From Ligustrum vulgare (lineage: Eukaryota; Streptophyta; Magnoliopsida; Lamiales; Oleaceae), in contig OY743168.1 of assembly GCA_963555705.1 (NCBI GenBank), positions 96,698,925 to 96,762,924 on the forward strand: a stretch of DNA of 64,000 bases, given 5' to 3'. A program made the position numbers and the translations under genes. Position 1 is the first letter of the stretch; each line of letters opens with the position of its first letter. Of the stretch, positions 23,750-35,020 are shown piece after piece. The notes below the pieces were generated by a model, which was given only the letters and a program-made list of their open reading frames with translations, did not search any database and was not told the DNA's origin.

Positions 23750-24660
23750 GCCTTTGTTCGGCGGCCAATTAATTTGGAGAGAGAAGATTTATTTTGGTTT
23801 TCGAGGTAAAATGTGTTTTTAAAAATTAGAGAGAAAATATGTTATTAAAAAGTTATTTGAAAAATTGTGTTGTTACAACCATGACTAATTGGACATGACA
23901 CGTCATCTATATGGGCCCAACAGGGGAGCCATAAAACATCCAGTCACCTAATCATGACCTATAGGCAAAAACTGTAGATACCAAATTTGCTGGATTCTTA
24001 TATGTCGAGGTGACCCTATGTCGGGGTGATGCTGTGCCGAGGTAACCTATGCCGGGGTGATGCTGTGCCGAGGTAACCTATGCCGGGGTGATGTTGTGCC
24101 GAGGTACCCTTATACTGAGGTACTCTTAAGTCGAGGGGTGTACCCTGAAAAGGTGATAAGACAGCTTGATGTGATAACATCTGTAAAGGGATTTGATGGT
24201 TGCTTTAACCCTATGACATGTAGTAATGATTATAACAAAAGAAATGGTTTACCTCATGAAGGGTGATGATCTTACCATATGTAAAGCATAATACATGTCA
24301 CAATCTAAGATAATTACTCCTTCTATAAATAGATCACACTTGCCTCCCGTGAAAAGGTTGGTAATCCAATACTTTAACTCAATATTTTACTCTCTTTCCC
24401 GTTTCTCTCTTTTACACACTTATATTTCTTACACATAATTTATATTTGCTTGAAATGAGTACTAACTTAGGCGTCGGAGTGCAAACGGGAGCCACCTCGG
24501 CCCCCTTTGCAAGCTGATTGTTTGTCCTAGTGCGCAAGAGATCCACGTGTTCAAGGAGGAGTTGAGACGTGTTGGTCCAAGGTCCAGCCGAATTTTGTGG
24601 TCAACATGTGTAATTTAAATTTTGGTTTAAACCACCCATTTAATGGGTCACCGAATAGTC
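23750..24660. mobile_element. Harbinger-type MITE containing a solo LTR
   Basis: Left end GCCTTTGTTCGGCGGCC and right end GGGTCACCGAATAGTC (complement GACTATTCGGTGACCC) are inverted. Flanks are TAA (23747-23749) and TAT. The MITE is split by the LTR at 23871-24606. Confidence 0.6.
23871..24606 (+). mobile_element. Solo LTR
   Basis: Begins TGTTACAACC, ends GGTCAACA (inverted TGTT.../...AACA), and is flanked by a perfect 5 bp duplication TGTGT (23866-23870, 24607-24611). Sister of the interrupted copy at 13803-18212. It carries about eight 16 bp modules (CCGAGGTAACCTATG / CCGGGGTGATGCTGTG type) at 24005-24135 and a TATA-like TCTATAAATAGATC near 24324, the probable LTR promoter. Confidence 0.9.
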
Positions 24661-24689
24661 TATAAAAAGTAGTTTGAAAAAGAGGAAAT

Positions 24690-26095
24690 TACAGCCTACC
24701 CTATTTTTAAGTAATCAAATTCAAATATAAGATGAAACTTGTATAATTTCATATATCAGGTGGTAATATAAACATAATATTAATTATTAAATTAAATTAA
24801 ATTCCCTAAACCTAATTCTGATTCCCTCAAAACTCTCCATCTTTCATGTCCCCAAATCAGCCTACCGAATTCTCTCTACCCTCTTTGCCAAATCCGCGAT
24901 TCCTTCTTCCATGGAGCCACCACCCTCTTTGCTGTCGGAACCATCGCCTTTAACATCGAAAAATCCATCCCCCACCGTCGGTAATCATCCCTCTAACTAT
25001 TACCCATTCAAACTTCCAAAAACCCCAACCATACGCCACAAATTTTGTCCCCAATTGCAAGACAACCCGTATCCTATTTCCTCTTTTTTCGACGTCGGCA
25101 ACGCCCCTTCTAATAGCGCACCATCACCAAACACCTCCCCAATACCTGGAGCAACCTTTGAGCCATCCCACTACCAGCTGATGGATGAACCACCCATGCT
25201 TCTCAGGTCACACTTCTTCTTAGGTCACATTCAATTTCTCATGTCACAGTGCCAGTGCAGATGGTGGTGGTGGTGAATGTGAGGCGGTGATAGCGGTGGT
25301 GCAGAGGAGGTGGCGACGGTAATGGTGCAGAGGAGGAGGTTTGGGGGTTGTGCCAGGTCACACATTTTCAGATTTCAAATCTGACATTGATGCATCTGGT
25401 GCGTGAGAGAAAGGGAGAGATTTGCGAGTTGGTGCTGTGTGTATCATGGGGTGGAACAGGGGTGAACTGGGCCTGGTTTTAAGGTGAGAAGGAGAGGAGG
25501 TGAAGCGATGGTTGAAGGGAGAAAGAAAGAGGTGCGAGTTGTTGTGTGAGAGGCGGTGGTGGTTTCTGGTGGAGAAGATGGAGACGACAATGATGAGTGA
25601 GGTAGAAGAAAGTGGCGATAGTGGCTAAGGTTGCGGCAAGTGGAGGTGAAGGGAGAATAGAGGAGCAAGGTTGTTGGCTGTGCATGAGAAAAAGAGAGAG
25701 AGTTGTGGGCCAATGCCAATGGAGTATGTTCTGGAAGAATTGAGAGAAGCTAGGCTGGTGGTGGTTGAGTTGTGAATTAAAAATGTGATCTACAGCCATA
25801 CTTGTAAGTTGTAACCTTAAAAAACAGCGATTGTGACCTTAAAAATGGTGGCTGACCAGAAAATTGGTAGCTGTGACTAGAAAAAATTGTGGTTGAAGTC
25901 TCCCATTTAACTGTGGCCTAACCCGAGACTTGTGACTTCAAAATTTTGTATTTTGTGACATCAAATTTTGCAATATTGTAATCTTACTCTAAATAATTAA
26001 TAAATATTCTTTAGTAATAAATTTTTATTATAACCTGATTTTTGAAATTAAATAAGTTTCATCTTAAATTAGAAATTTGCATTTATAATTACCTT
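24690..26095. mobile_element. Probable Pack-MULE (Mutator-like) with long terminal inverted repeats
   Basis: The sequence about 24700-24810 (…AAATATAAGATGAAACTTGT…, ATCAGGTGGTAATA) is matched in inverse order at about 25985-26095 (complement …AATTTAAGATGAAACTTAT…, ATCAGGTTATAATA), giving arms of about 100 bp. Between them lies GC-rich, gene-like sequence including a leader and the frame at 24911-25276. No transposase is present. Exact ends and a 9 bp target duplication were not resolved. Confidence 0.5.
24911..25276 (+). CDS. Proline/serine-rich open frame, probable captured gene fragment
   Basis: 121 codons from ATG (MEPPPSLLSEPSPLTSKNPS) through FKLPKTPTIRHKFCPQLQD and NPYPISSFFDVGNAPSN to a tail of Trp codons in a GTGGTGG repeat. 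The first 80 codons have GC-balanced, coding-like composition and follow a CT-rich leader (24780-24910). The frame then runs into TCACAC-rich repeat text near 25195, so the gene piece seems to stop there. I do not recognise the family. Position between two inverted arms suggests transduplication by a Mutator-like element. Confidence 0.4.
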   Translation: MEPPPSLLSEPSPLTSKNPSPTVGNHPSNYYPFKLPKTPTIRHKFCPQLQDNPYPISSFFDVGNAPSNSAPSPNTSPIPGATFEPSHYQLMDEPPMLLRSHFFLGHIQFLMSQCQCRWWWW

Positions 26096-26421
26096 ATTTA
26101 TGTTTTTTTTTTTCCTTTGAAAAAAATGTGTTATTTATAAATTTTGAATCATATATTTATAAACAAAAAATTTCTATGAGAGAGAGAGAGAGTCGATGAT
26201 GATTGATTTACATACAATCTACTTCTTGCAGTAGATTTTCCAGAACCCTACTAATTTTCATACATCTGTAGACAATAAACACTATGGAGAGAAGAGAACA
26301 GAGGAACAAAGAAAAATACAGAACATGATCAAGATTTCAAACCACGTCTCGTGTCTGATTTCTCCTCTCTTTAAACAGGCTCCAAAAGGAACTCGTAAAA
26401 AACCCCGCCTTCTAAAGGCTT
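26096..26421 (-). other. 3' flank / probable 3' UTR of the flavoprotein gene
   Basis: Immediately downstream (minus strand) of the stop codon at 26422. No other gene seen. It includes an AGAGAGAG run near 26180. Confidence 0.45.
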
Positions 26422-29400
26422 CTATAATGCAGCTCCGTCCAGATTACCAGCCATTGCCAGGTTGCCGATAGTTGTTCCTGCAATATATCCACCCGACCAA
26501 GCATTCTGCAGAACCATATATCCAAGCAATAAATGAAACAGTAGAGAACACAATTTCTGCACGAATTATTACGCTGTCCACGTAATCACGTTATATTGAT
26601 GTATATAATACTAAAGAGGTTGAAATTTGAAATCTTTAAATCAAACTTGTAAAGTAAAAAAGACGCAGTTTATATAGCTCATCTGTTAGTTCGATTATAC
26701 TTTCAGAATAAATTGTAAGTAGAATTCTTTTAACAGCCCCGGAATGAAGAACTTTATTACCTGGAAATTGAAGCCTCCAGTTATACCATCAATATTCAGT
26801 ACCTACAGCATTTCAGTTTAACTTTAACAGGTAAAATACACGTGTCTGATTTACGAAAAAAAAAAAAACGAATGTCATATAATAAGTTCCAGCCGGTGTT
26901 GTAGAATTTGAAATCCATGCCAGCCCATTGGTCCAGGAAAAAATATTTTAAGGTTGTGTTTGATAAGGAATTATTTGTCATGGAAAATGCAAATTTCAAG
27001 TAATTTTCCTACTTTTGCTTGTTTGATTGTCATAATTTGACCTGGAAAACATTTTCTACCTTTCCTTGCATGTGACCTGTTTTATAGGAATTGAAGAAAA
27101 ATACTCTCCAAAAGGGAGAGAATATTTTCCATGTAACTTGAAAAAGATTTTTCGTCGCATTTGATCATTTTTGTTGTTATTAATTGACTTATTTTATTTT
27201 TCAGAAATTTATAGTATTATTATTATCAAGTACAAATGTGTGAAAAAAAATCATTTTGATTTATTTTTCATAGAAAATAATGTCAATCAAACAACAAAAT
27301 TTGAAAAATTTCCGACCTTTTTACCAGAAAAATTAATTCAGTCATACACTTTCAATTTAAATTTTCCAAGAAAATAATTTCCAGCCAAATCAATTCCTGA
27401 AAAATATATTCTTTCCACTCATTTTCCATCTTTTCAATCAAACATAGCCTAAATGCACAAGGCATCCAAAGTAGTATTACCTCCCCCGCAAAGAATAGAT
27501 GTGGCTGGATCCTGCTCTGCATTGTGTTCAGAGATATCTGCATGAAAGCAAGATCAGCACAAAAACTCACTCCAATTACACAAAAGCAGGGCCCAATTGC
27601 TTGCATAGATACATATGCAGAGCCAACATGAGATGGGGGAGGGGGGCGTGAGGAAGCAAAGAAAGACACCTCGGACAATGGAACACCGCCCGCAGTGACA
27701 AATTCATCCTTGAATTGTCCCTTCATTTGGTATAATGCAAATTTTTATTACTCAAATATCGAAAAGGAATGTACAAAGTTGGCAAAGGCGCCCTAAAGAA
27801 ACATACCTTCCCTTTCACAGTGAACGAACAATTCTTTAGCTGAAAAGCAATTGACGCTATCACATTGTTGGAAACGGAAGCCCACAAAAGATCTCCTATA
27901 TCCTGTGAAGGAAAATTGACATCAGAGAAGAGAAAAGAAAAGTTCACCAATATAATCCAACATATCATCTTTCAGTGGAATGACTATTCAACCTCACGTC
28001 CTATTATGTATCTCCAAAATCTCTTCACGAGGCTGAATTCTGAAGGAAATGAATTGATAATTTTTTGCTTCTGCAATGGCCAACGGAAAAGTATTCAGGT
28101 AACAGATAATAGCATGTAACAGCTGCTGGAGTGCAAGAGTCCTTGAAGTAAAAACATAAGGATCGTGATTTTACTTTCTAAGAGAATTTAAAATGACAGT
28201 CGGATTTAACACTTCAAAGTTCAATTATCTATTTCTCTATACTTTGTGTACTGTTTAATTCCTTAAATTGAATCCAACATATCATAATTCACGGTTTTGT
28301 GGCATTGCATTACTTGGCTGGTTTGTTTCTTTGTTTTTTATTCTTCCCTTTTTCTTTACTAGATAACATATTAAAAACTGCACTTGACATGGAAGAAAGA
28401 CCTAAACGAGAATATGTTGTAAAGAAATAAGAAAGACTCTATGCGGACTTGATTGAAAATACAATTACCGCAAACTGATTTTTATGTTGGATAAGAACTG
28501 ACTTGACATCTTCTACATGAAGACCGGGAACGAAATCCACAAGAAGTGTCCCTATATGTAGATGGCGTTAAATAAGGAAACGTAATAAGGATATAGAAGA
28601 AGAGGAGGAAAAAGAGTAATAAATTGTTTCTGACCTTTGTAATATGAATCTGCGAGATGACGAGCTCCCCAAGCAGATAACCGAAGAATGATGGGCCCAC
28701 TAAATCCCCAATGTGTTACTAACATTGGCCCAACCTATATTTCCAAAATCACGATTACCCTATATACAAAATCAAAAGTTTGCCATTAAGAGATCTTGCC
28801 TGAGTCAGTTCAGGTATGTTCTTTTGGACATTTTCTAGCTTCAATTTTGCTCCCACTTTAGGAAAAGAAACCTAAGCATAAGATAGAAAAATATTCAATT
28901 AGAATATCAAAGTGAAAACAATAATGTACTAGAAGGGTTTGTAGCCTAATACTATTTATGTCTATGATCCGCCAGAGATTACCAACTATAAAAACTAATC
29001 AAAAGACATCTTGAAATTGTGATAGGACTATTACCCCAGACAATTCTGCTAACTGCAAATCATCAATCTTGAAAGTGAATAAACTTGGAACAGGTGTCAC
29101 AATAGAATGACCAAGTTGGGTAGCAAGATGATAACCCTGTTACAGAAATAATATGACTTGGAGAAGAAAAATAATATGCACAAAGATCAACTATGATCCT
29201 GAACCTTCTGCAGGAAACAACCTGCTCGCTACTCCCACTAGCAATCAATATATAATCAGCTTCTACATATTCCATGTAATCAACCGTGCGCTTTTCAATT
29301 TTGACCAAGAATTTCCCACCAGATATCGACGCACTTGTAACAGTTTTGCAGGTCTGCAGCAAAACTGGTCAAGAAACTCAGAATTAGCATCAACTACAAT

Positions 29401-32400
29401 TGAGATAGAACAAGCTTTACTGAGCACAAAGAAATATAAACATATAAGGTAGCTTTGTACAAATGAATTATTTATTCTCAGCGCGGAAAAGAAAATGACC
29501 CCCCTTTCAGTAGTCCGTAACTTTGTAACTTTTCAATTTTCTACATAGCTTGTAGATGAGTCAGTAGTTCAAGTTTTGTGAAGTTCTAACTACAATTTTT
29601 TATAACAAGCAATTTTATGGGCACAATATATTATTTTACAAATCTTTATATGCTGTGCTTAGTCCATGTATGATGTATGTGCTTGACTGCTTGTAAAGCT
29701 TAATATACTAAGCCTCTGTTTGATGTTGATTTTAAAGAGTTTATTTGAAGAAATAGTTTTTGAATAGTTATTTTAGGAGAATGTGATGCGATCCAGAGTC
29801 CAAACACGAACCCGAGTAAGGACCCATTGATTGTGGAAGAAGGACCGATGACTCGGTTTCGAGCCAAGAAGATCAAAGAAGCAATGAACAATGTTGTGCA
29901 ACCAACTATGGACAAAAACATGTTTTTGGTAAGCAAAGAAGCAAGTTTCATGTTGGACCTGAGTTCGAAAGTCAAGTGGATCAATGTGATTCAAGTAGAA
30001 GAATTTTGGGACCAGCCGGAATCCCTACGTGATCGCGCGGTAGAAACAAGCTGCGATCGTGCAGCTGTGTCAAATTGAAGGCAGGCCTGGATTGGACCCG
30101 TCCACACGATCGCTCCAGACTATACCATGCGATCGCGTGGTTTGTCGTGGCAGCCCTAGTCACGGATTTTGCAAGATTTTTGTTATTTACTTTCCTTTTT
30201 TCAATTAAGTTAGTTTTCTAGTTGAATTCTAATACCAAATTTCGTTCCTTAGGGTTATATAGGGGATCATTATGTTTTGTTTCATTTAAACAACTTTAAG
30301 ATAATATCGAGAAGCTATTTTGCTTTCAAAACTTGTCTTAATTGAATAAAATCCGAACTTGCGAGTTAAATTCTTCCAGTGTTCAAACTTGGGTGAGATT
30401 GTGATTGTTGTGATCAAGAGGTCAACATATCAATTGTTTGTATTGGTCGCTTGATTCAATTAATTATGATTCAATCCCTAAACCGTGATTCCTTTGGCGT
30501 TCTTGGGTCGTGTCAATTTTTTGTGTTTTGCGTAGCTACAATTGCTACGTGGTTTGCATCAGAATGTGTTTTTAAAAAGTAGGGAAACTTATACGGTTTA
30601 TGTGTAATATTATTTTATTGATAAATGTGTGCGGTTGAAAAGAAGAGAGAAAAATGTGTTTTATTTATAATGAGTCTCAAACAGGGGCTAAGTTAGCTAC
30701 TTTTTTATTTATTTAATCAAACTTCTTTTAAGCAAAGGCAAGAACTGGATAAAGAAAAAACTAAATATATGGGGGGGGGGGGGGGGGAGGGAATGGATGT
30801 ATTCTTATTTGCAGTATATATCTAGATCAAAGTCTCTGTGGTAATTTAATCAATTTCTGGATCTTGTATCCAGCTTTTGGTTGTTGGGAGTTGTGGTAAA
30901 ATATGGCAATGCTTTTGGACCTTAAGGACTTGGTTGCATTGCATTGTTCTGAGAGAGAACACTTCCTTTGCATGTGGCGGTTGACTCCATGACAGAGAAA
31001 GTCAGTGGGATTTGGTTTGGGAGGCAGTAGGGATGGCAATAATACCCACAAACCCGCAACCCGTTGGATACCCGACACAAATGGGTAGAAATTACCCAAC
31101 TCAATGGGTTTGTGGATAGGGTGTGGGTGCAGATTTAGAAACTCGACATGCGTATGGGTAGGGTATGGGTATTGTAGAAAAACCCATACCCAACCCATAT
31201 ACCCATTAATTTTTTTTAAAAAAATATATTTTATTTAAATTATAACACTATATAATTATGAACAAGTTGATTTTTTGATATTTGCTTATTTTTGGACAAT
31301 TGGGGTCTATTTATTTTTGGACAATGAATGTTGTTATACTTTTACTTCATTTTGATATTTTTATGTTACGCAGAGATTGTTAATTAGTATATTACATGTG
31401 AAATTCATGAAAAACTTATAATTAAATACTTATATTATTGTTGAACAAGTATTCTGTATACACACACACACAAATTACCAATGCCAAAAAAATAAAAATA
31501 AAAAAATTATTAAAATTAAAATACGTAACAGGTTTTAAATGAGTATAAAAGTGTACCCACACCCACCCGTACCCGACCCGCCACTCTTAAGTGGGTATAT
31601 GGATAGGGTATATGTATTATAAATATCTAGTGAGTAGGGTATGAGTTTTCCAAACTTAACCTATACCCTGCCCATTGCCATCTCTAGGAGGCAGGTACAT
31701 GAAAACTCAACCTATACCCTACGCATTGGAAGCCATCAAGACTGGTGGTTCCAGAAATAGAATTGAAAGGATTAATGTAGACCTACATTCTTTTTCCTCT
31801 ATACTCTAAATTGCAATATCATCCTCATTTGAGTGATGTAGCAGGAGTGTTCTGGTCGTCAACAATACACGTGTGTGCTTGTGTGGCAATCAATAAGCCC
31901 CAGTTTGAACGGTGATTTTTAAAAGAATGTGCAGTTATAAGTAGGGAAATTTTTATAGGTTATGTGTAATATTATTTTTATTAATAATAAATGTGTGGTT
32001 GAAAAGAGAGAGAAAAAAATGTGTTTTGTTTATAACAGGTTTGGTTGTTGGGAGTTGTGGTAAAATATGGCAATGCTTTTGGACCTTAAGGACTTGGTTG
32101 CATTGCATTGTTCTGAGAGAGAACACTTCCTTTGCATGTGGCGGTTGACTCCATGACAGAGAAAGTCAGTGGGATTTGGTTTGGGAGGCAGTAGGGATGG
32201 CAATAATACCCACAAACCCGCAACCCGTTGGATACCCGACACAAATGGGTAGAAATTACCCAACTCAATGGGTTTGTGGATAGGGTGTGGGTGCAGATTT
32301 AGAAACTCGACATGCGTATGGGTAGGGTATGGGTATTGTAGAAAAACCCATACCCAACCCATATACCCATTAATTTTTTTTAAAAAAATATATTTTATTT

Positions 32401-34506
32401 AAATTATAACACTATATAATTATGAACAAGTTGATTTTTTGATATTTGCTTATTTTTGGACAATTGGGGTCTATTTATTTTTGGACAATGAATGTTGTTA
32501 TACTTTTACTTCATTTTGATATTTTTATGTTACGCAGAGATTGTTAATTAGTATATTACATGTGAAATTCATGAAAAACTTATAATTAAATACTTATATT
32601 ATTGTTGAACAAGTATTCTGTATACACACACACACAAATTACCAATGCCAAAAAAATAAAAATAAAAAAATTATTAAAATTAAAATACGTAACAGGTTTT
32701 AAATGAGTATAAAAGTGTACCCACACCCACCCGTACCCGACCCGCCACTCTTAAGTGGGTATATGGATAGGGTATATGTATTATAAATATCTAGTGAGTA
32801 GGGTATGAGTTTTCCAAACTTAACCTATACCCTGCCCATTGCCATCTCTAGGAGGCAGGTACATGAAAACTCAACCTATACCCTACGCATTGGAAGCCAT
32901 CAAGACTGGTGGTTCCAGAAATAGAATTGAAAGGATTAATGTAGACCTACATTCTTTTTCCTCTATACTCTAAATTGCAATATCATCCTCATTTGAGTGA
33001 TGTAGCAGGAGTGTTCTGGTCGTCAACAATACACGTGTGTGCTTGTGTGGCAATCAATAAGCCCCAGTTTGGCCCCCTGTTATAAACAAAACACATTTTT
33101 TTCTCTCTCTTTTCAACCACACATTTATTATTAATAAAAATAATATTACACATAACCTATAAAAATTTCCCTACTTATAACTGCACATTCTTTTAAAAAT
33201 CACCGTTCAAAAAACTATTTCTTCAAATAAACTCTTTAAAATCAACATCAAACAGGGGCTAAATTCTAAAATTATAACATAAAGAGATCTCCAAAAGAAT
33301 TATGAGAAGTTGTTGCAATACCTACCGCCTCTCTTCTTTGCTTCAGACATGAGACAATCTATTACAGTAGATGAACTGTTACTGACAGGAAATACTCTTC
33401 CATCCTCTTCAGTCTGAAGTAAATGGTGAAACTTAAATTATTCATTCTAGTAAGGAAACATACAACACTTAGTCTTCAAGATTACCTTAAGTTCCACTCC
33501 ACGATCGGAAAACCATGACATAGTATCCATTGGGCTGTGCATATTGAAGAATGATCCTCGCAGTTCTTTATTACCTCTTGGGTAGTTTCCTGCCAAAACC
33601 TATGCCTTATATTGCTATTGCCTATTAGCATTTTAAAAAGAATATATATACTAGTTATGTATTACAAAAATCACTTGTATAAAAATAAAGAAATGCTTTA
33701 ATAGTAGGCAATAGTTAAGAAAATTGGCAACACACAGACTAACTACAAATTAGGTTTTCGATTCCACATATGCTATTGCTAGAAAGCCAAATTAAGCAGC
33801 TTAACAGAGTATGACAAAAAGACTTGGAATACCTTTCCAACTCTAAATATCAGAATTGAATCATCATAGTACACAAACCTAAGTCGGGGAAAAATAAATA
33901 AATAAATTATCGTACCCATATCCTGCCAAGTTGAGATTATTAACCCACTGACACGATACTCAATCTATTCGAGGAAAAACAAATACACAATATTTCATAA
34001 AGAACAAAAAAGTCATTACAATCAGAACTCTCACCACATTGTCAGCACAATGCCCATGTGTAACATTGCATCTACCACCTCCAGAAATCTTAACCTGCCG
34101 AAACACCACTATTTCTTCAAGTGAAATGCACCAACATTGAAATTTCATAAACTGAAAAGACGTTCTTAATAAAAACAACCTTTGATAATGGCTTCCCCTT
34201 TTCAATGACGACGACTTTAAGATGAGGTGCAACAGTTTTAGCCCTAATGGCACCGTACGTTCCAGCAGCTCCACCACCAACCACCAATAGTGTTTCTTCA
34301 CCTGACTACTCAAAGAATTCAAGAAAATTTTAGAATCCATTTGCTTATATTTCTTTGTGTTTGGATTTGGAAGAAGTGTTTACCTTTGGAGATGAGGAGA
34401 GTGTAATTGCACAACAATTTCTTCTGTGGGGAGAAAAATGTAAATAACCATTGTTTCGTAAGGTGGTTGAAGTTTGAAGTATGAACCGCGGGAAGGTGAA
34501 GTTCAT
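26422..34506 (-). CDS. HI0933/BaiN-family FAD (NAD(P)-binding) oxidoreductase, organelle-targeted
   Basis: Sixteen exons join without frame error into 472 codons plus TAG: 34384-34506, 34180-34305, 34035-34094, 33486-33599, 33326-33413, 29222-29364, 29035-29136, 28800-28871, 28635-28734, 28469-28551, 27993-28070, 27807-27902, 27670-27720, 27481-27537, 26761-26802, 26422-26505. Residues 1-41 ([10 protein letters not shown]... [11 protein letters not shown]) are Ser/Thr/Arg-rich like a transit peptide. Then come the dinucleotide-binding motif [50 protein letters not shown]-like [82 protein letters not shown]: all hallmarks of the family, at full length. The exact substrate in plants is unknown to me. 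Intron 5 (29365-33325) is expanded by transposons. Intron 8 uses a GC donor at 28799-28798. Confidence 0.93.
26952..27449. mobile_element. Harbinger-type MITE in an intron of the flavoprotein gene
   Basis: Ends GGTTGTGTTTGATAAGG and the complement of CAATCAAACATAGCC, with TAA on both sides (26949-26951, 27450-27452). 498 bp, lying between exons 15 and 14. Confidence 0.7.
29712..30688. mobile_element. Harbinger-type MITE split by a solo LTR
   Basis: Ends GCCTCTGTTTGATG and the complement of GAGTCTCAAACAGGGGC, with TAA on both sides (29709-29711, 30689-30691). About 195 bp once the LTR (29784-30561) and its duplication are removed. Same family as 33061-33259, sharing TTGATTTTAAAGAGTTTATT next to the end. 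Confidence 0.8.
29784..30561 (+). mobile_element. Solo LTR, gypsy-type, with paired CGATCG palindromes
   Basis: Begins TGATGCGATCC, ends GGTTTGCATCA, and is flanked by a perfect GAATG duplication (29779-29783, 30562-30566). Its tail (GAATAAAATCCGAACTTGCGAG, GTAGCTACAATTGCTACGTG) matches the LTRs at 43212 and 59989, so it belongs to the same broad group. Where those carry CGGCCG palindromes, this one has GATCG-centred sites at 30031, 30055, 30108 and 30131, spaced 24, 53 and 23. It lies in intron 5 of the flavoprotein gene. Confidence 0.9.
30771..30787 (+). repeat. Guanine homopolymer (about 17 G)
   Basis: Uninterrupted G run in intron 5 of the flavoprotein gene (C run in the sense of that gene), followed by A then GGGAATGG. 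Potential G-quadruplex and likely length-variable. Confidence 0.85.
30876..31907. repeat. Direct duplication, copy A (1,032 bp)
   Basis: Matches copy B at 32040-33071 at a constant offset of 1,164 bp, with no difference I could see by eye. Both contain the same hAT element with its target duplication. The copies are separated by 31908-32039, a piece of MITE in inverted orientation relative to the MITE that follows copy B. Confidence 0.9.
31028..31686. mobile_element. Non-autonomous hAT element (copy A)
   Basis: Ends TAGGGATGGCAATAAT and the complement of CATTGCCATCTCTA, with perfect 8 bp duplication GGAGGCAG at 31020-31027 and 31687-31694. 659 bp, no transposase. Subterminal regions are full of GGGTA/TACCC (for example TGGGTAGGGTATGGGT), likely transposase-binding repeats. 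Confidence 0.88.
31908..32039. repeat. Inverted MITE segment between the duplicated copies
   Basis: These 132 bp are the reverse complement of 33075-33206 inside the MITE at 33061-33259. The left junction CAGTTTG/AACGGTG shares TTTG with the MITE arm, suggesting a microhomology join. Confidence 0.8.
32040..33071. repeat. Direct duplication, copy B
   Basis: Second copy of 30876-31907. It runs directly into the complete MITE at 33061-33259. Confidence 0.9.
32192..32850. mobile_element. Non-autonomous hAT element (copy B)
   Basis: Same element as 31028-31686 with the same flanking GGAGGCAG duplication (32184-32191, 32851-32858). It was copied as part of the 1.16 kb segment, not by a second transposition. 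Confidence 0.88.
33061..33259. mobile_element. Harbinger-type MITE
   Basis: GCCCCAGTTTGGCCCC at the left and the complement of CATCAAACAGGGGC at the right, with TAA on both sides (33058-33060, 33260-33262). Opposite orientation to the related MITE at 29712-30688. Confidence 0.75.
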
Positions 34507-35012
34507 TGTGTCTGCTCTGAGAATTTTTATATGTGAAAACAGAGATAAAAATGTCGAGTTTAGGAGACGGCTCCTCGGCCTCCTCCGTTTTTATGGCGAA
34601 TATCTAATAGATTTTAGCTCCGCCTCCGCAAAAAATAATAATAAAATAAGGGTCTTCCCACAAATACCCGAACTTTTAAACCATAATTATTGAAATTTAC
34701 TTTATTTTAAAAAATCATCAAAAAATACTTCAATTTTTTTTTTAAATAAAAAATACGTTTTTTTTATCACAATATCATATTATGAAACCTTCAAATTTTT
34801 TTAGTATCATAACTCGAACCTCTATCAAATTTTTATGATATTTTTGACGAAACTTTAGCATCACACATTGATACTTTACAAATTTTTCATAATACTTTTA
34901 TTTTATTCGATTACACATTTTATCAAACACATTACAGAATTGGTGAAAATTCAATTGTGATGTCTTTCAACAACATATCAAGCCTCGTCGAGGAAAAGAT
35001 AGGTGGCACGAC
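34507..35012 (-). other. 5' flank of the flavoprotein gene
   Basis: Upstream of the start codon at 34506; presumed promoter and 5' UTR. AT-rich beyond about 34640. No TATA box can be assigned with confidence. Confidence 0.4.
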
Positions 35013-35020
35013 GATGGTGA

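Noticed and set aside
25444..25799. Two overlapping minus-strand frames of 91 and 106 codons
   Set aside because: Low-complexity GGTGG/GAGAG composition inside the Pack-MULE candidate; no domain, and the two frames overlap each other.
30827..32362. Duplicate minus-strand frames with [19 protein letters not shown] text
   Set aside because: They read through the GGGTA-rich subterminal repeats of the non-autonomous hAT element; their duplication follows from the 1.16 kb duplication, not from gene duplication.
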